In this document: positions 8,548 to 17,476 of the stretch, piece after piece | How the letters are laid out: each line of letters begins with the position of its first letter | How positions within the stretch are numbered: the stretch's first letter is position 1 | Assembly (NCBI GenBank): GCA_023415775.1 | Contig: JAEZJM010000029.1 | Location: 98,171-162,170 of the forward strand | Direction of reading: 5' to 3' | From: Bacillota bacterium | Lineage (GTDB): Bacteria; Bacillota; Negativicutes; Sporomusales; UBA7701 | Length of the DNA stretch: 64,000 bases | Made by a program: the position numbers and the translations under genes | The notes under the pieces: generated by a model | Databases searched by the model: none | What the model saw: only the letters and a program-made list of their open reading frames with translations | What the model was told of the DNA's origin: nothing

Positions 8548-9828
8548 CTATTTGAACATATTGGGTATCCACAGGACGAGGTCCGGCGAATACGCGCAGA
8601 TGATGGTGACGACGGTAATGCCGATTATGTAGGGCATGAGCTCCCGGCTGAGTTCCCAGATGCCGATGCCGCTGATGGAGGACATGGTGTAGAGGCACAT
8701 CCCGACCGGCGGCGTAAGAAGGCCGATCATCGAGCAGAGGATGTTGACGACGCCGAACTGGACGGGGTCGATGCCGTACTGATAGACGATCGGCATGAAA
8801 ACCGGGACGGTGATGACGATGATGGCGATGCCTTCCATGAAGCAGCCGAGGATGAGGAGGATGACGATTGTGATGGCCATGAAGACATTGGCGCTGGTGC
8901 CGAGGGCGGTGAGCTCGGTGATGACCTGCTGGGGCACGGTCTGGTGGATCAAGAGCCAGCCGAAGAAGCCGGCCACGGAGATGATGAACATGATGCGGAT
9001 GGTGAACATGGTGGTTTCCCAGCCGATGCGGGGCAGGTCGCTGATCTTGATTTCCTTGTAGACTACTAGCCCCAGGAAGAGGGCGTAGACGCAGGCGACG
9101 ACCGAGGCTTCGGTGGGGGTGAAGACGCCGCTGACGATGCCGCCGATGATGATGACCGGGCACATCAGGGCGAGAAAAGCTTCTTTGAAACTGACGACGA
9201 TTTCCTTGAATGTGGCAGGGGCCTGGCGGGGGTAGCCGCGTCGTTTGGAGATAAAGTAGACGGAGATGCCCATCGCGGCGGCCATCATGAAGCCGGGCAG
9301 GAAGCCGGCGAGGAAGAGCTGGCCGATGGAGACGCCGGTGATGCTGCCGTAGATGACGAAGGGAATGCTGGGGGGAATGACGGGGCCGATGGTGGCGGCA
9401 GCGCCGGTGATGGCGGCGGTGAAGCGGCGGTCGAAGCCCCGTTCGGGCATGGCTTTCATGGCGAGCATGCCGAGGCCGGCGGCTTCGGCGACAGCCGCGC
9501 CGCACATGCCGGACATGATGACGGCGGCGACGATGACCACTTGGCCGAGGCCGCCCCAGACGTGGCCGACGAGCGAGCCGGCGAAACGGAAGATACGGGT
9601 GGTTACGCCGCCCATGTTCATGAGGTTGCCGGCGGCGATGAAGAAGGGGATGGCCAGGAGGGTGAAGCCGGTGGTGGCCGAGTACATGCGCTGGGCGACC
9701 ATGGTGAGGTTGTCGAAGCTGTCGAGGATGGTGAAGAAGAGCATCGAGGTGACGCCCATGGCGGTGGCCACCGGGACGCCGATGAACATGAAGAAAACGA
9801 GTACGAAGAAAATTATCAGTGCAAGCAT
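8548..9828 (-). CDS. TRAP transporter large permease (DctM family)
   Basis: Twelve-helix transport subunit of about 426 residues, driven by an ion gradient. The N-terminus MLALIIFFVLVFFMFIGVPV and segments such as PPSIPFVIYG and LTPPVGMCLY are family hallmarks. I chose ATG at 9828. The longer TTG start at 9840 directly abuts the AAGGAG site and leaves no spacing. The gene lies between dctP-type and dctQ-type genes in the usual P-M-Q complement, inside the uronate locus. Confidence 0.92.
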   Translation of the reverse strand: MLALIIFFVLVFFMFIGVPVATAMGVTSMLFFTILDSFDNLTMVAQRMYSATTGFTLLAIPFFIAAGNLMNMGGVTTRIFRFAGSLVGHVWGGLGQVVIVAAVIMSGMCGAAVAEAAGLGMLAMKAMPERGFDRRFTAAITGAAATIGPVIPPSIPFVIYGSITGVSIGQLFLAGFLPGFMMAAAMGISVYFISKRRGYPRQAPATFKEIVVSFKEAFLALMCPVIIIGGIVSGVFTPTEASVVACVYALFLGLVVYKEIKISDLPRIGWETTMFTIRIMFIISVAGFFGWLLIHQTVPQQVITELTALGTSANVFMAITIVILLILGCFMEGIAIIVITVPVFMPIVYQYGIDPVQFGVVNILCSMIGLLTPPVGMCLYTMSSISGIGIWELSRELMPYIIGITVVTIICAYSPDLVLWIPNMFK

Positions 9829-9880
9829 GCTCAGACCCAACTCCTTAACATTGAATAGCTGCTCCGTATGGGAGGGGAAA

Positions 9881-9932
9881 GGAAACCCGGCGGCCGAACT
9901 CGGCTAGCCGTGGCCCGGCCGGCCGGGTTTCC
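9881..9932 (-). other. Hairpin between dctP-like and dctM-like genes
   Basis: GGAAACCCGGC and GCCGGGTTTCC pair around a GC-rich inner part. A T-run after the stem is weak. Such hairpins behind binding-protein genes often stabilise the upstream message or attenuate transcription, which would explain more binding protein than permease. This role is inferred. Confidence 0.6.
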
Positions 9933-9948
9933 TTGGAAGGGGCGGATA

Positions 9949-10974
9949 TTACTTGGTGGAGTCAGCCATCTTTATGAAGGCGTCGACGTTATCTTTGCCG
10001 GCATACGCGCCGATTTTATCATAGGCGGGCTGCATTTTGGCTTTGAAGTCGGCGACGTTGGGCTTGGTGACCTTCATGCCTTTTTCTTCGAGTTGTTTAA
10101 CCAGGTTTGCTTCTTCTTTCTGGACTTCGGTTCTCATGAAGTCGCCGGCTTTTTTGCTTTCTTCCTTGATGATCTTCTGTTGATCCGGCGTCAGTTTGTC
10201 CCACGTCTTCTTGCTCATGACGTGGACCATGGAGTTGTAGACATGGTTGGTGAGGGCGAGGTGTTTCTGGGCTTCGTAGTATTTGTTGTGGAAGATGATC
10301 GACAGGGGGTTTTCCTGGGCGTCGACGACGCCCTGTTTAAGAGCCATGAACAGTTCAGGGAAGGCGATCTTGGTGACGTTGCCGCCGAGCGCTTCCATGG
10401 CCGCCTGGAGCTGGACTTCCGGCGGCGTCCTGATCTTCAGGCCTTTGACGTCATCCGGGGAGTTGATGGGACGGATGTTGTTGGTGAGGTTGCGGAAGCC
10501 CCATTCCCAGTTGCCCAGGAAGATGAGCCCCTGCTTTTCGAGGTCGGGGGCTGCCCACTGCATGAACGGGCCGTCGAGAACTTTGTAAGCGTGGTTGGCG
10601 TCTTTGAAGACGAAGGGGAGCATGACGACGGCGAATTTTTTGGAGTATTTGTCGAGCGCGCCCTGGGTGGGCAGGCTCATGTCGATGGCGCCCATGATGT
10701 TCTGTTCGAGCATTTCGGGCGGGGAGCCGAGCTGGTTGTCGGGGAAGACGGAGATTTTGATGGCGCCGTTGGTCCGTTTTTCGACGTTTTCGGCGAACAT
10801 CTTGGCAGCTGCGTGACCGGGGTGACCGGCCGGAGCGTAGTGGCCGAACTTCATGGTAATGGCTTTGACTTCCTGCTTGGCGGGCTCACTCTTGCCGCCG
10901 CACCCGGCCAGGGCGATGACGCCGGCCAGGAGGGTGAGGGCAAGGAGAATACTGAGCGTCTTTTTCACAAGCAT
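9949..10974 (-). CDS. TRAP transporter substrate-binding lipoprotein (DctP family)
   Basis: Extracytoplasmic binding protein of 341 residues. It has a lipoprotein signal: KK, a hydrophobic stretch, then LAGC with the lipidated Cys at residue 25. The body shows DctP features such as FGHYAPAGHPGHAAAKMFAE, a conserved Arg region (GLKIRTPP) and GVVDAQENPLSIIF. ATG at 10974 is close to AGAGGG; GTG two codons later is an alternative start. It is the first transport gene of the operon. Ligand is probably a uronate-derived acid. Confidence 0.93.
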   Translation of the reverse strand: MLVKKTLSILLALTLLAGVIALAGCGGKSEPAKQEVKAITMKFGHYAPAGHPGHAAAKMFAENVEKRTNGAIKISVFPDNQLGSPPEMLEQNIMGAIDMSLPTQGALDKYSKKFAVVMLPFVFKDANHAYKVLDGPFMQWAAPDLEKQGLIFLGNWEWGFRNLTNNIRPINSPDDVKGLKIRTPPEVQLQAAMEALGGNVTKIAFPELFMALKQGVVDAQENPLSIIFHNKYYEAQKHLALTNHVYNSMVHVMSKKTWDKLTPDQQKIIKEESKKAGDFMRTEVQKEEANLVKQLEEKGMKVTKPNVADFKAKMQPAYDKIGAYAGKDNVDAFIKMADSTK

Positions 10975-11043
10975 CCCTCTTTACCATAATTTAGTTCGCA
11001 GTGAAGTTTACCTTTTTGCTCCGTACCGTCAGCCGAGCTGCGG

Positions 11044-11406
11044 TTATTTCTTCTGATATTGTTTGATTCTTTCTACATAGTCCTGACGGGGCGGGGAGAA
11101 GATGTCGATGCCCTTGAAGCCTGTCGGGGTACGGCCTCCGTGGGGCACGTTGGCGGGGTGGACGCAGACGTCGCCGGCCTGCATGTGGATGGTCTGGCCG
11201 TCGACGATGTGTTCCTCGGTGCCTTCGAGGATGATGAGGATCTGTTCGCAGTCGTGGGAATGGATGGGGAATTCCGCTCCGGGCGGCTGCTCGATGAAGC
11301 TCAGGAGAACATTGTCGCCGAGAAGAAAACGGGTGTTTACTTTATCGGTCAGCGGTACCGGCGGAATGTCCTTGATCGAGTAAACATATTTTTTCTCTTC
11401 TGTCAT
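11044..11406 (-). CDS. kdgF: Cupin protein, KdgF-like
   Basis: Single-domain cupin of 120 residues. Metal ligands are visible as HSHDCEQ in cupin motif 1 and HPANVPHG in motif 2. KdgF proteins speed the ring opening of 4,5-unsaturated uronates before KduI acts, and the adjacent kduI supports this. ATG at 11406 follows GGAGGGCAAGCA. The frame extends upstream to 11490 without a ribosome site. Other small cupins look similar, so the name relies partly on context. Confidence 0.8.
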   Translation of the reverse strand: MTEEKKYVYSIKDIPPVPLTDKVNTRFLLGDNVLLSFIEQPPGAEFPIHSHDCEQILIILEGTEEHIVDGQTIHMQAGDVCVHPANVPHGGRTPTGFKGIDIFSPPRQDYVERIKQYQKK

Positions 11407-11496
11407 TGCTTGCCCTCCTCCAGGTTCGATTTTGACATTGCTGCTTTTCTTTATGGCGGTTTCAACACCCCCCCGTTTTCTTCCCCGCAAGATTAT

Positions 11497-12324
11497 TTAC
11501 TTCAAACGCGACATGGCCACATGGTCCATGTCGTCGAATTTCTGGTTTTCGCCGGCCATCCCCCAGATGAAGGTGTAGCTGCCTGTGCCAACGCCGGAGT
11601 GGATCGACCAGCTGGGCGATATTATCGCTTCTTCGTTGCGGATGACGACGTGGCGGGTTTCTTCCGGCTCGCCCATGAGGTGGAAGACGACGGATTCGGG
11701 GGCGAGATCGAAGTAGAAGTATACTTCCATGCGCCGCTCGTGGGTGTGGCAGGGCATGGAGTTCCACATGTTGCCGGGGGCGAGGACGGTCATGCCCATG
11801 ACGAGCTGGCAGCTCTGGACGCCGCCGGGAACGATGTATTTGTAGATTTTCCGCTCGTTGGACTGGCTGATGCTGCCCAGGGCGGCGGGGACGATGTCGG
11901 TGACGAGGATCTTGGTTGTGGGGTAGGTTTTGTGCGCCGGGGTGCTGTTGAAGTAGAATTTGGCCGGGTTGGCCGGGTCGTCGCTGCTGAAGGTTACTTT
12001 TTGGGCGCCCATGCCTATGTACAGCCCATCGGTCTTTTTCAGGGGGTATTCGGCGCCGTCGACAACGACTTTGCCAGGCGAGCCGACGTTGATGATGCCG
12101 ATTTCCCGCCGCTGGAGGAAGTAGTCGGCGGCAATCTCCTTGCCGGCTTCGAGGTCGAGGGGAGCGGTCGGGCAGACTCCGCCGGCGATGATCCGGTCGA
12201 AGTGGCTGTAGACCATTTTGGTCTCGCCGGGGACGAAGAGATTCTGGATGAGATAGTCCTGGCGAAGACGGTCGGTGGTGTAGTGCTTCGCATCCTGGGG
12301 ATGGGCCGGGTGCCTGATTTCCAT
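11497..12324 (-). CDS. kduI: 5-dehydro-4-deoxy-D-glucuronate isomerase
   Basis: KduI converts 5-keto-4-deoxyuronate to 2,5-diketo-3-deoxygluconate in the breakdown of unsaturated galacturonate or glucuronate. The protein has the usual 275 residues and the zinc-binding CHTHERRMEVYFYF region, followed by HSGVGTGSYTFIWGMAGEN near the C-terminus. ATG at 12324 is preceded by AAGGAGG. It is the first enzyme gene after the IclR regulator, with kdgF next. Together with kduD, kdgK and eda it makes a complete route to pyruvate. Confidence 0.95.
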   Translation of the reverse strand: MEIRHPAHPQDAKHYTTDRLRQDYLIQNLFVPGETKMVYSHFDRIIAGGVCPTAPLDLEAGKEIAADYFLQRREIGIINVGSPGKVVVDGAEYPLKKTDGLYIGMGAQKVTFSSDDPANPAKFYFNSTPAHKTYPTTKILVTDIVPAALGSISQSNERKIYKYIVPGGVQSCQLVMGMTVLAPGNMWNSMPCHTHERRMEVYFYFDLAPESVVFHLMGEPEETRHVVIRNEEAIISPSWSIHSGVGTGSYTFIWGMAGENQKFDDMDHVAMSRLK

Positions 12325-12369
12325 GTGATGGCCTCCTTCGAGTTTTAAGATGATGTTGGTGTCTTCCGG

Positions 12370-13140
12370 TCAGGATACATGCCCCAGAGAGCGGGAGATG
12401 CTCTTGGTGGCTTCGATGAGCCTGGGGGCGACGATCGTTTCCGTCGTCCGTCGCGAGACGCGGGATATCGGCCCGGAAACGCTGATCGCTGCAAGTACCT
12501 GGCCGAGATGGTTGTAAATGGGCGCGCCGATGCAAAAGCACTCGTTGTCGCTCTCGCGGTCGTCGAAGCCGAAGCCGACGCGGCGCACGACTTCCATTTC
12601 TTTGAGGAAGGCTTCGGGGGTGACGAGGGTGTAGTGAGTCCGCCTCTCCATGCCGACTTCGACGAGTATCTGCCTGATCTCTTCGTCGCTGTGGGCGATG
12701 AGCAGGGCTTTGCCCAGCGATGTGCAGTGCAGCAGGTTGCTGCCGCCGATCTGGGCGACGAGGCGGATGGTGTGGGGGCTGTCGATGGAGTCAAGGTAGA
12801 GGACCTTGTTCCTCGCCAGCATGCCGAGGTGGACCGATTCGTTGGTAAGCTGGTTGAGCTTTGTCATATGCGGCCGGGCGAGGCGCTTGAGTTCGAAACC
12901 CCTTTCGGCTTTTTGCCCCAGGGTTAGAAAGGTGAGCCCCAGGCGGTAGCCGCCCTCGTTGCTGCAGCAAACATAGCCGCGGGATTCGAGGTTGGACAGG
13001 ATACGGTATACCGTAGATTTGGGGAGCCCGACTTTTTCAGTGATGTTCTTGAGGCTGACCGGTTCGTTGCTGGTGCCGATGACCTCAAGGACATCCATGG
13101 CCCGCTGGAGAACCTGGACTTCTAAAAAATGCTTTTCCAT
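12370..13140 (-). CDS. IclR-family regulator of the uronate locus (KdgR-like)
   Basis: The 256-residue protein has an N-terminal winged helix (ITEKVGLPKSTVYRILSNLESRGYV, in pieces) and a C-terminal effector-binding domain. The effector domain includes ALLIAHSDEEIRQILVEVG and FDDRESDNECFCIGAPIYNHLGQVLAAISVSGP. KdgR proteins of this family repress uronate genes and release DNA on binding KDG. It is the first gene of the locus, 46 bp from kduI. Two similar palindromes lie just upstream, so autoregulation is likely. Whether it represses or activates the rest of the locus cannot be seen. Confidence 0.87.
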   Translation of the reverse strand: MEKHFLEVQVLQRAMDVLEVIGTSNEPVSLKNITEKVGLPKSTVYRILSNLESRGYVCCSNEGGYRLGLTFLTLGQKAERGFELKRLARPHMTKLNQLTNESVHLGMLARNKVLYLDSIDSPHTIRLVAQIGGSNLLHCTSLGKALLIAHSDEEIRQILVEVGMERRTHYTLVTPEAFLKEMEVVRRVGFGFDDRESDNECFCIGAPIYNHLGQVLAAISVSGPISRVSRRTTETIVAPRLIEATKSISRSLGHVS

Positions 13141-13153
13141 GCTTTCTTCCCCG

Positions 13154-13167
13154 TTCCATATTGTGAA
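13154..13167. promoter_or_regulatory. Candidate IclR/KdgR operator 1
   Basis: TTCCATATTGTGAA, read on the other strand as TTCACAATATGGAA, lies 14 bp from the regulator's start codon. It matches operator 2 in inverted orientation. A TTCA-N5-TGAA type half-symmetry is common for IclR-family sites. Confidence 0.6.
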
Positions 13168-13255
13168 ACTACATGCCGCATGTTAGAATTTTATTGCTAT
13201 TTTACGCTTTTCATTGGTAGATTCCTGCCGATATACCATTATTTTGGTTTGATAG

Positions 13256-13268
13256 TTCACAATATGAA
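13256..13268. promoter_or_regulatory. Candidate IclR/KdgR operator 2
   Basis: TTCACAATATGAA is the second copy of the operator-like sequence, about 100 bp from copy 1. The paired sites could support looping or cooperative binding at the regulator's promoter. Confidence 0.6.
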
Positions 13269-13337
13269 ATGTCGAGCGCACTGGCATTACTGAGCCGCCG
13301 CCGGCGGCCTTTATGCCGGGTGCGGGATTTTGGACGT

Positions 13338-13369
13338 AAAAAAGAGCGGTTCGCAGGAACCGCTCTTTT
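13338..13369. terminator. Terminator after carB
   Basis: GAGCGGTTC-gcag-GAACCGCTC has T6 on the minus strand and T4 on the plus strand. It ends carB transcription coming from the right. Confidence 0.85.
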
Positions 13370-13383
13370 GTGTGCGCCGCTGA

Positions 13384-16300
13384 TTATTTCCGCAGGTTGG
13401 CGTGGTAGCTCTGGAGTGATTTTACGCCGCTTCGGCCGCCGTCGTCCTTGAAGGCCGCGATGCCTTTGACCGCTGCTTTAGCCGCCGCCAGGGTGGTGAT
13501 GTAGGCGATTTTGTGTTTTATCGCCGCCTTGCGGATGTAGGAGTCGTCCTCGATCGCCTGCCTGCCCATCGGGGTGTTGATGACGAGCTGGATCTCCCCG
13601 TTGGTAATCGCGTCGGGTATGTTGGGGCGCCCTTCCTGAATCTTTTTGATTTTGTGGCAGTTAATACCGTTCTGCTGCAGGAAGCTGCAGGTACCGCCGG
13701 TGGCCATTATCCTGAAACCTAAACGCGCGATTTCCCGGGCGAGCTCGAGCAGTTCGGGCTTGTCGCGGTCGGTGACGCTGAGGAGCGCCGTTCCTTCGAC
13801 AGGCAGGGAGGTCTGGGTGGCCTCCTGGGCTTTGTAGAAGGCCATGCCGAAGGAGTCGGAGATGCCGAGCACTTCGCCTGTCGAGCGCATTTCCGGCCCG
13901 AGGACGGGGTCGACTTCGGGGAACATGTTGAAGGGGAAGACGGCTTCTTTGACGCCGAAATGGGGTATCGGCCTGGATTCGTAGCCGCCGAGGTCGATTT
14001 TCTTGCCGGTGAGGGGCGCTACCATGATCGTCGTGGCCATCCTGACCATGGATATGTCGCAGACCTTGGAGACGAGCGGCACGGTGCGCGAGGCGCGCGG
14101 GTTGGCTTCGAGCACGTATACTTTGTCGTCGGCGATGGCGTACTGCATGTTCATGAGGCCGCAGACGCCGAGCTCCTCGGCCACGGCGCAGGTGTAACGG
14201 CGGATGGTATCCAGGTGGCGGGGCGGTATGGTGATGGGCGGGATGACGCAGGCCGAGTCGCCCGAGTGGACGCCGGCGAGTTCGATGTGCTCCATGATGG
14301 CGGGCACGTATGTACTGGTGCCGTCGCATACGGCGTCGGCCTCGGTTTCGGTGGCGTTTTCGAGAAACTTGTCAATGAGGATGGGGCGCTCGGGCGTGAC
14401 GCCGATGGCGCTGGCCATGTAACGGCTGAGCATGGCGTCGTTGTAGACGACTTCCATGCCACGTCCGCCGAGCACGTAGGAGGGCCTGACCATCAGCGGG
14501 TAGCCGATCCGGCCGGCGATCGTCAGGGCTTGGTCGACGGTGCTGGCCATGCCTGATTCGGGCATGGGGATGTCCAGTTTTTCCATCATTTTGCGAAAGT
14601 GGTCCCGGTCTTCGGCGAGATCAATCGTTTCCGGGCTGGTGCCGAGGATGGTGACGCCCGCTTTGGCCAGTTCGCCGGCGATGTTGAGCGGGGTCTGCCC
14701 GCCGAACTGCACGACCGCCCCGAGGGGTTTTTCCTTTTCGTAGATGCTGAGCACGTCTTCGACGGTGAGGGGCTCGAAGTAGAGTTTGTCGGAGGTGTCG
14801 TAGTCGGTGGAGACGGTTTCGGGGTTGCAGTTGACGATGATGGTTTCGAAGCCGAGGTCGCGGAGGGTAAAAGCGGCGTGCACGCAGCAGTAGTCGAATT
14901 CGATCCCCTGGCCGATGCGGTTCGGGCCGCCGCCCAGCACCATGACTTTGGGCTTGTCGCTTGCGGTCGTCAGGTCGGGCGCGTTGTAGGTGGAGAAGTA
15001 GTAGGCAGCGTCTTCGACGCCGCTGACCGGCACGGCTTCCCAGCTTTCGCGGAGGCCAAGCCCGAGGCGCTGTTTGCGGACGGCTTCCTCGGAAAGGCTG
15101 AGCAGTCCGGCGAGGTAGCGGTCGGCAAAGCCGTCCTTTTTGGCGCGGACGAGCAGTTCGTCGGGGAGTTGCCCGCCTTTGTGACGCAGCAGTTCTTCCT
15201 CTAGGTCGACGAGTTCCTTCATCTGCTGGAGGAACCACGCTTTGATGTGGGTGAGTTCGTGGAGCTTGCCGATAGCGGCGCCTTTGCGCAGGGCTTCGTA
15301 GATGATGAACTGCCGTTCGCTGGTGGCGTGGCGCAGCAGTCCGAGAAGTTCTTCTAGGGACCGTTGGTGGAAATCCTTGGCGAAGCCGAGGCCGTAGCGG
15401 CCGATTTCCAGGGAGCGGATCGCCTTTTGCAGCGCTTCTTTGTAGTTTTTGCCGATGCTCATGACTTCGCCGACGGCCTTCATCTGGGTGCCCAGTTTGT
15501 CTTCGGAGCCTGGGAATTTCTCGAAGGCCCAGCGCGCGAATTTGATGACGACGTAATCGCCGGACGGGGTGTATTTGTCGAGCGAGCCGTCCCGCCAGTA
15601 GGGGATTTCGTCGAGGGTGAGGCCGGCGGCCAGCATGGTGGAGATGAGGGCGATCGGGAAGCCGGTGGCCTTGGAGGCCAGGGCGGAAGAGCGGGAGGTG
15701 CGGGGGTTGATTTCGATGACGACCACCCGCCCGGTTTTGGGGTCGTGGGCGAACTGTACGTTGGTGCCGCCGATGACTTCGATGGCTTCGACGATTTTGT
15801 AGGAGTATTCCTGGAGTCGCTTCTGCAGCGCGGGGGCGATGGTGAGCATCGGGGCGGCGCAGAAGGAGTCGCCGGTATGGACGCCCATGGCGTCGATGTT
15901 TTCGATGAAGCAGACGGTGATCATCTGGTTTTTGGCGTCTCTGACGACTTCGAGTTCGAGTTCTTCCCAGCCGAGCACCGATTCTTCGATCAGCACCTGG
16001 CCGATGATGCTGGCGGCGATGCCCCGGGCGACGATGACGCGCAGCTCTTCGAGGTTGTAGACAAGCCCGCCGCCGGTGCCGCCCATGGTGTAGGCCGGGC
16101 GCACGACGACCGGGAAGCCCATTTCCTGGGCGATCTCCTCAGCTTCGGCGAGGGTGTAGGCGGGTTTGCTGCGGGGCATTTCGATGCCCAGCCGGTTCAT
16201 CGTTTCCTTGAAGGCGATGCGGTCTTCGCCCCGCTCGATGGCGCTGAGTTGGACGCCGATCACTTTGACGCCGTATTGGTCGAGCACCCCGGCCCTGCCG

Positions 16301-16605
16301 AGTTCGGCGCTGAGATTGAGCCCCGACTGGCCGCCGAGGTTGGGCAGAAGGGCATCGGGCCGCTCTTTGGCGATGATTTCGGTGAGGCGCTTGATGTTGA
16401 GGGGCTCGATGTAGGTGATGTCGGCGATGCCCGGATCGGTCATGATGGTGGCGGGGTTGGAGTTGACCAGCACGATCTCGTAGCCAAGTTTGCGCAGGGC
16501 TTTGCAGGCTTGGGTGCCGGAGTAGTCGAACTCGCAGGCCTGCCCGATGATGATCGGCCCGGAACCGATTATCATGATCTTGTGTATATCGGTACGTTTC
16601 GGCAT
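13384..16605 (-). CDS. carB: Carbamoyl-phosphate synthase large subunit
   Basis: Large subunit of 1073 residues. It makes carbamoyl phosphate from bicarbonate, ammonia and two ATP for pyrimidine and arginine synthesis. Both ATP-grasp halves are visible: the first begins IMIIGSGPIIIGQACEFDYS, the second VMVLGGGPNRIGQGIEFDY. A C-terminal MGS-like allosteric domain ends the protein (IMATGGTCSFLQQ). ATG at 16605 follows CAGGAG. The frame continues 43 codons upstream through AT-rich DNA without a site, so I rejected that extension. carA is not adjacent, and the gene looks monocistronic between two terminators. Confidence 0.97.
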   Translation of the reverse strand: MPKRTDIHKIMIIGSGPIIIGQACEFDYSGTQACKALRKLGYEIVLVNSNPATIMTDPGIADITYIEPLNIKRLTEIIAKERPDALLPNLGGQSGLNLSAELGRAGVLDQYGVKVIGVQLSAIERGEDRIAFKETMNRLGIEMPRSKPAYTLAEAEEIAQEMGFPVVVRPAYTMGGTGGGLVYNLEELRVIVARGIAASIIGQVLIEESVLGWEELELEVVRDAKNQMITVCFIENIDAMGVHTGDSFCAAPMLTIAPALQKRLQEYSYKIVEAIEVIGGTNVQFAHDPKTGRVVVIEINPRTSRSSALASKATGFPIALISTMLAAGLTLDEIPYWRDGSLDKYTPSGDYVVIKFARWAFEKFPGSEDKLGTQMKAVGEVMSIGKNYKEALQKAIRSLEIGRYGLGFAKDFHQRSLEELLGLLRHATSERQFIIYEALRKGAAIGKLHELTHIKAWFLQQMKELVDLEEELLRHKGGQLPDELLVRAKKDGFADRYLAGLLSLSEEAVRKQRLGLGLRESWEAVPVSGVEDAAYYFSTYNAPDLTTASDKPKVMVLGGGPNRIGQGIEFDYCCVHAAFTLRDLGFETIIVNCNPETVSTDYDTSDKLYFEPLTVEDVLSIYEKEKPLGAVVQFGGQTPLNIAGELAKAGVTILGTSPETIDLAEDRDHFRKMMEKLDIPMPESGMASTVDQALTIAGRIGYPLMVRPSYVLGGRGMEVVYNDAMLSRYMASAIGVTPERPILIDKFLENATETEADAVCDGTSTYVPAIMEHIELAGVHSGDSACVIPPITIPPRHLDTIRRYTCAVAEELGVCGLMNMQYAIADDKVYVLEANPRASRTVPLVSKVCDISMVRMATTIMVAPLTGKKIDLGGYESRPIPHFGVKEAVFPFNMFPEVDPVLGPEMRSTGEVLGISDSFGMAFYKAQEATQTSLPVEGTALLSVTDRDKPELLELAREIARLGFRIMATGGTCSFLQQNGINCHKIKKIQEGRPNIPDAITNGEIQLVINTPMGRQAIEDDSYIRKAAIKHKIAYITTLAAAKAAVKGIAAFKDDGGRSGVKSLQSYHANLRK

Positions 16606-16740
16606 AATATCTCGCTCCTGTTCTTTGTATATTGTGCGGATGAATTTGTTTTCGATGTATTTTTCTAACTTTATTGCGAATTCCCTTGTATTTTTTAGTA
16701 TTTTTATTTTTTTGCCGCAACGGTGTTTGCGCATGCTGAC

Positions 16741-16772
16741 AAAATATTCGCCCGGGCCGATGCCCGGGCGAA
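16741..16772 (-). terminator. Terminator after sepF
   Basis: TTCGCCCGGGC-cgat-GCCCGGGCGAA is followed on the minus strand by TATTTTGT. The T-run is short but the stem is strong. The 135 bp between it and carB are AT-rich and must hold the carB promoter, which I cannot place with confidence. Confidence 0.7.
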
Positions 16773-16794
16773 CGTACGGTAACGAATCTTTAAG

Positions 16795-17202
16795 TTATTC
16801 GGTTTTGCGTTTGGTGTAGGTAGGGATGGAGTAGGCGTACATTTCCTTGTTGATGTCGACATTGGCGGGCACGTAGATGACGACGGTGTCGGATACCCGC
16901 TGGCTGGCGCCGCCGGTAATGACGAGCAGACCGTCGAGGAAATCGCCGATACGCTGTTTGACGGTTTCGTCAACAGCTTCGAAGTTTATCAGGACGGCAA
17001 CGTTGGCTTTGAGATAGTCGGCGCACAGTTTTACGTCGTCGAATTCGGCCGGGTTGGCGATGAATACTTTCAGCGCCGCCGGGCTGTGCACTCTGAGCTG
17101 GGCGCGGCGGTCGCCCGCCACGGGCGGTTGTGCCTCCGCCGGCTGTATTTCTTCGACCGGCATGAGGAAGTTGGTCAGCTTATCGATGAGGCCAGAAGCC
17201 AA
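16795..17202 (-). CDS. sepF: Cell division protein SepF
   Basis: SepF polymerises under the Z-ring and tethers FtsZ to the membrane. The N-terminus MASGLIDKLTNFL is the membrane-binding amphipathic helix. A variable linker precedes the SepF core, with VKLCADYLKANVAVLINFE, FLDGLLVITGG and VYVP-type segments near the end. The protein has about 135 residues. The ribosome site decides the start: AAGGAGG lies 8 nt before TTG at 17202, whereas GTG at 17211 overlaps the site. It stands alone, outside the ylm/div cluster where Firmicutes sepF is often found. Confidence 0.9.
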   Translation of the reverse strand: MASGLIDKLTNFLMPVEEIQPAEAQPPVAGDRRAQLRVHSPAALKVFIANPAEFDDVKLCADYLKANVAVLINFEAVDETVKQRIGDFLDGLLVITGGASQRVSDTVVIYVPANVDINKEMYAYSIPTYTKRKTE

Positions 17203-17352
17203 GTTCCCCACCTCCTTGACATAAGTATTTGTCTAGTCCATTTTCCGGTAAAGTTTCGACGCGTATTGCCAATTTCCTGCATGAAAATGGCATTTGTCAG
17301 TAATTTCGTCAAAAAAAGCGGAAAACTTAAGGAAAAAACGCCCGGAATGTGT

Positions 17353-17470
17353 AAAGTTTCCTAAAAGCTCCAGATGCAAGGCAGTCCGAGGACGCGCAGC
17401 GACGCGTACTTGACGTACGCTAGCAAGCGACCGGAGGACTAACGCCGCAGATGGACTTTTAGGAAACTTT
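17353..17470 (-). repeat. Dispersed structured repeat, copy B
   Basis: The outer arms form a perfect 15-bp pair (AAAGTTTCCTAAAAG / CTTTTAGGAAACTTT). The shared core CCAGATGCAAGGC ... GCCGCAGATGG and apex GCGTAC-ttgac-GTACGC are intact. It starts 6 bp after the nrdJ stop codon. Between this copy and sepF lies about 140 bp of AT-rich sequence without any gene I can support. Confidence 0.88.
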
Positions 17471-17476
17471 TAAAGT

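Noticed and set aside
9881..9932. Strong terminator after the TRAP binding-protein gene
   Set aside because: The stem is strong but no proper T-run follows on the minus strand, and the permease genes directly downstream need read-through.
16606..16734. 43-codon N-terminal extension of carB
   Set aside because: It is AT-rich and Lys-rich without a ribosome site, and CarB proteins start near MPKRTD.
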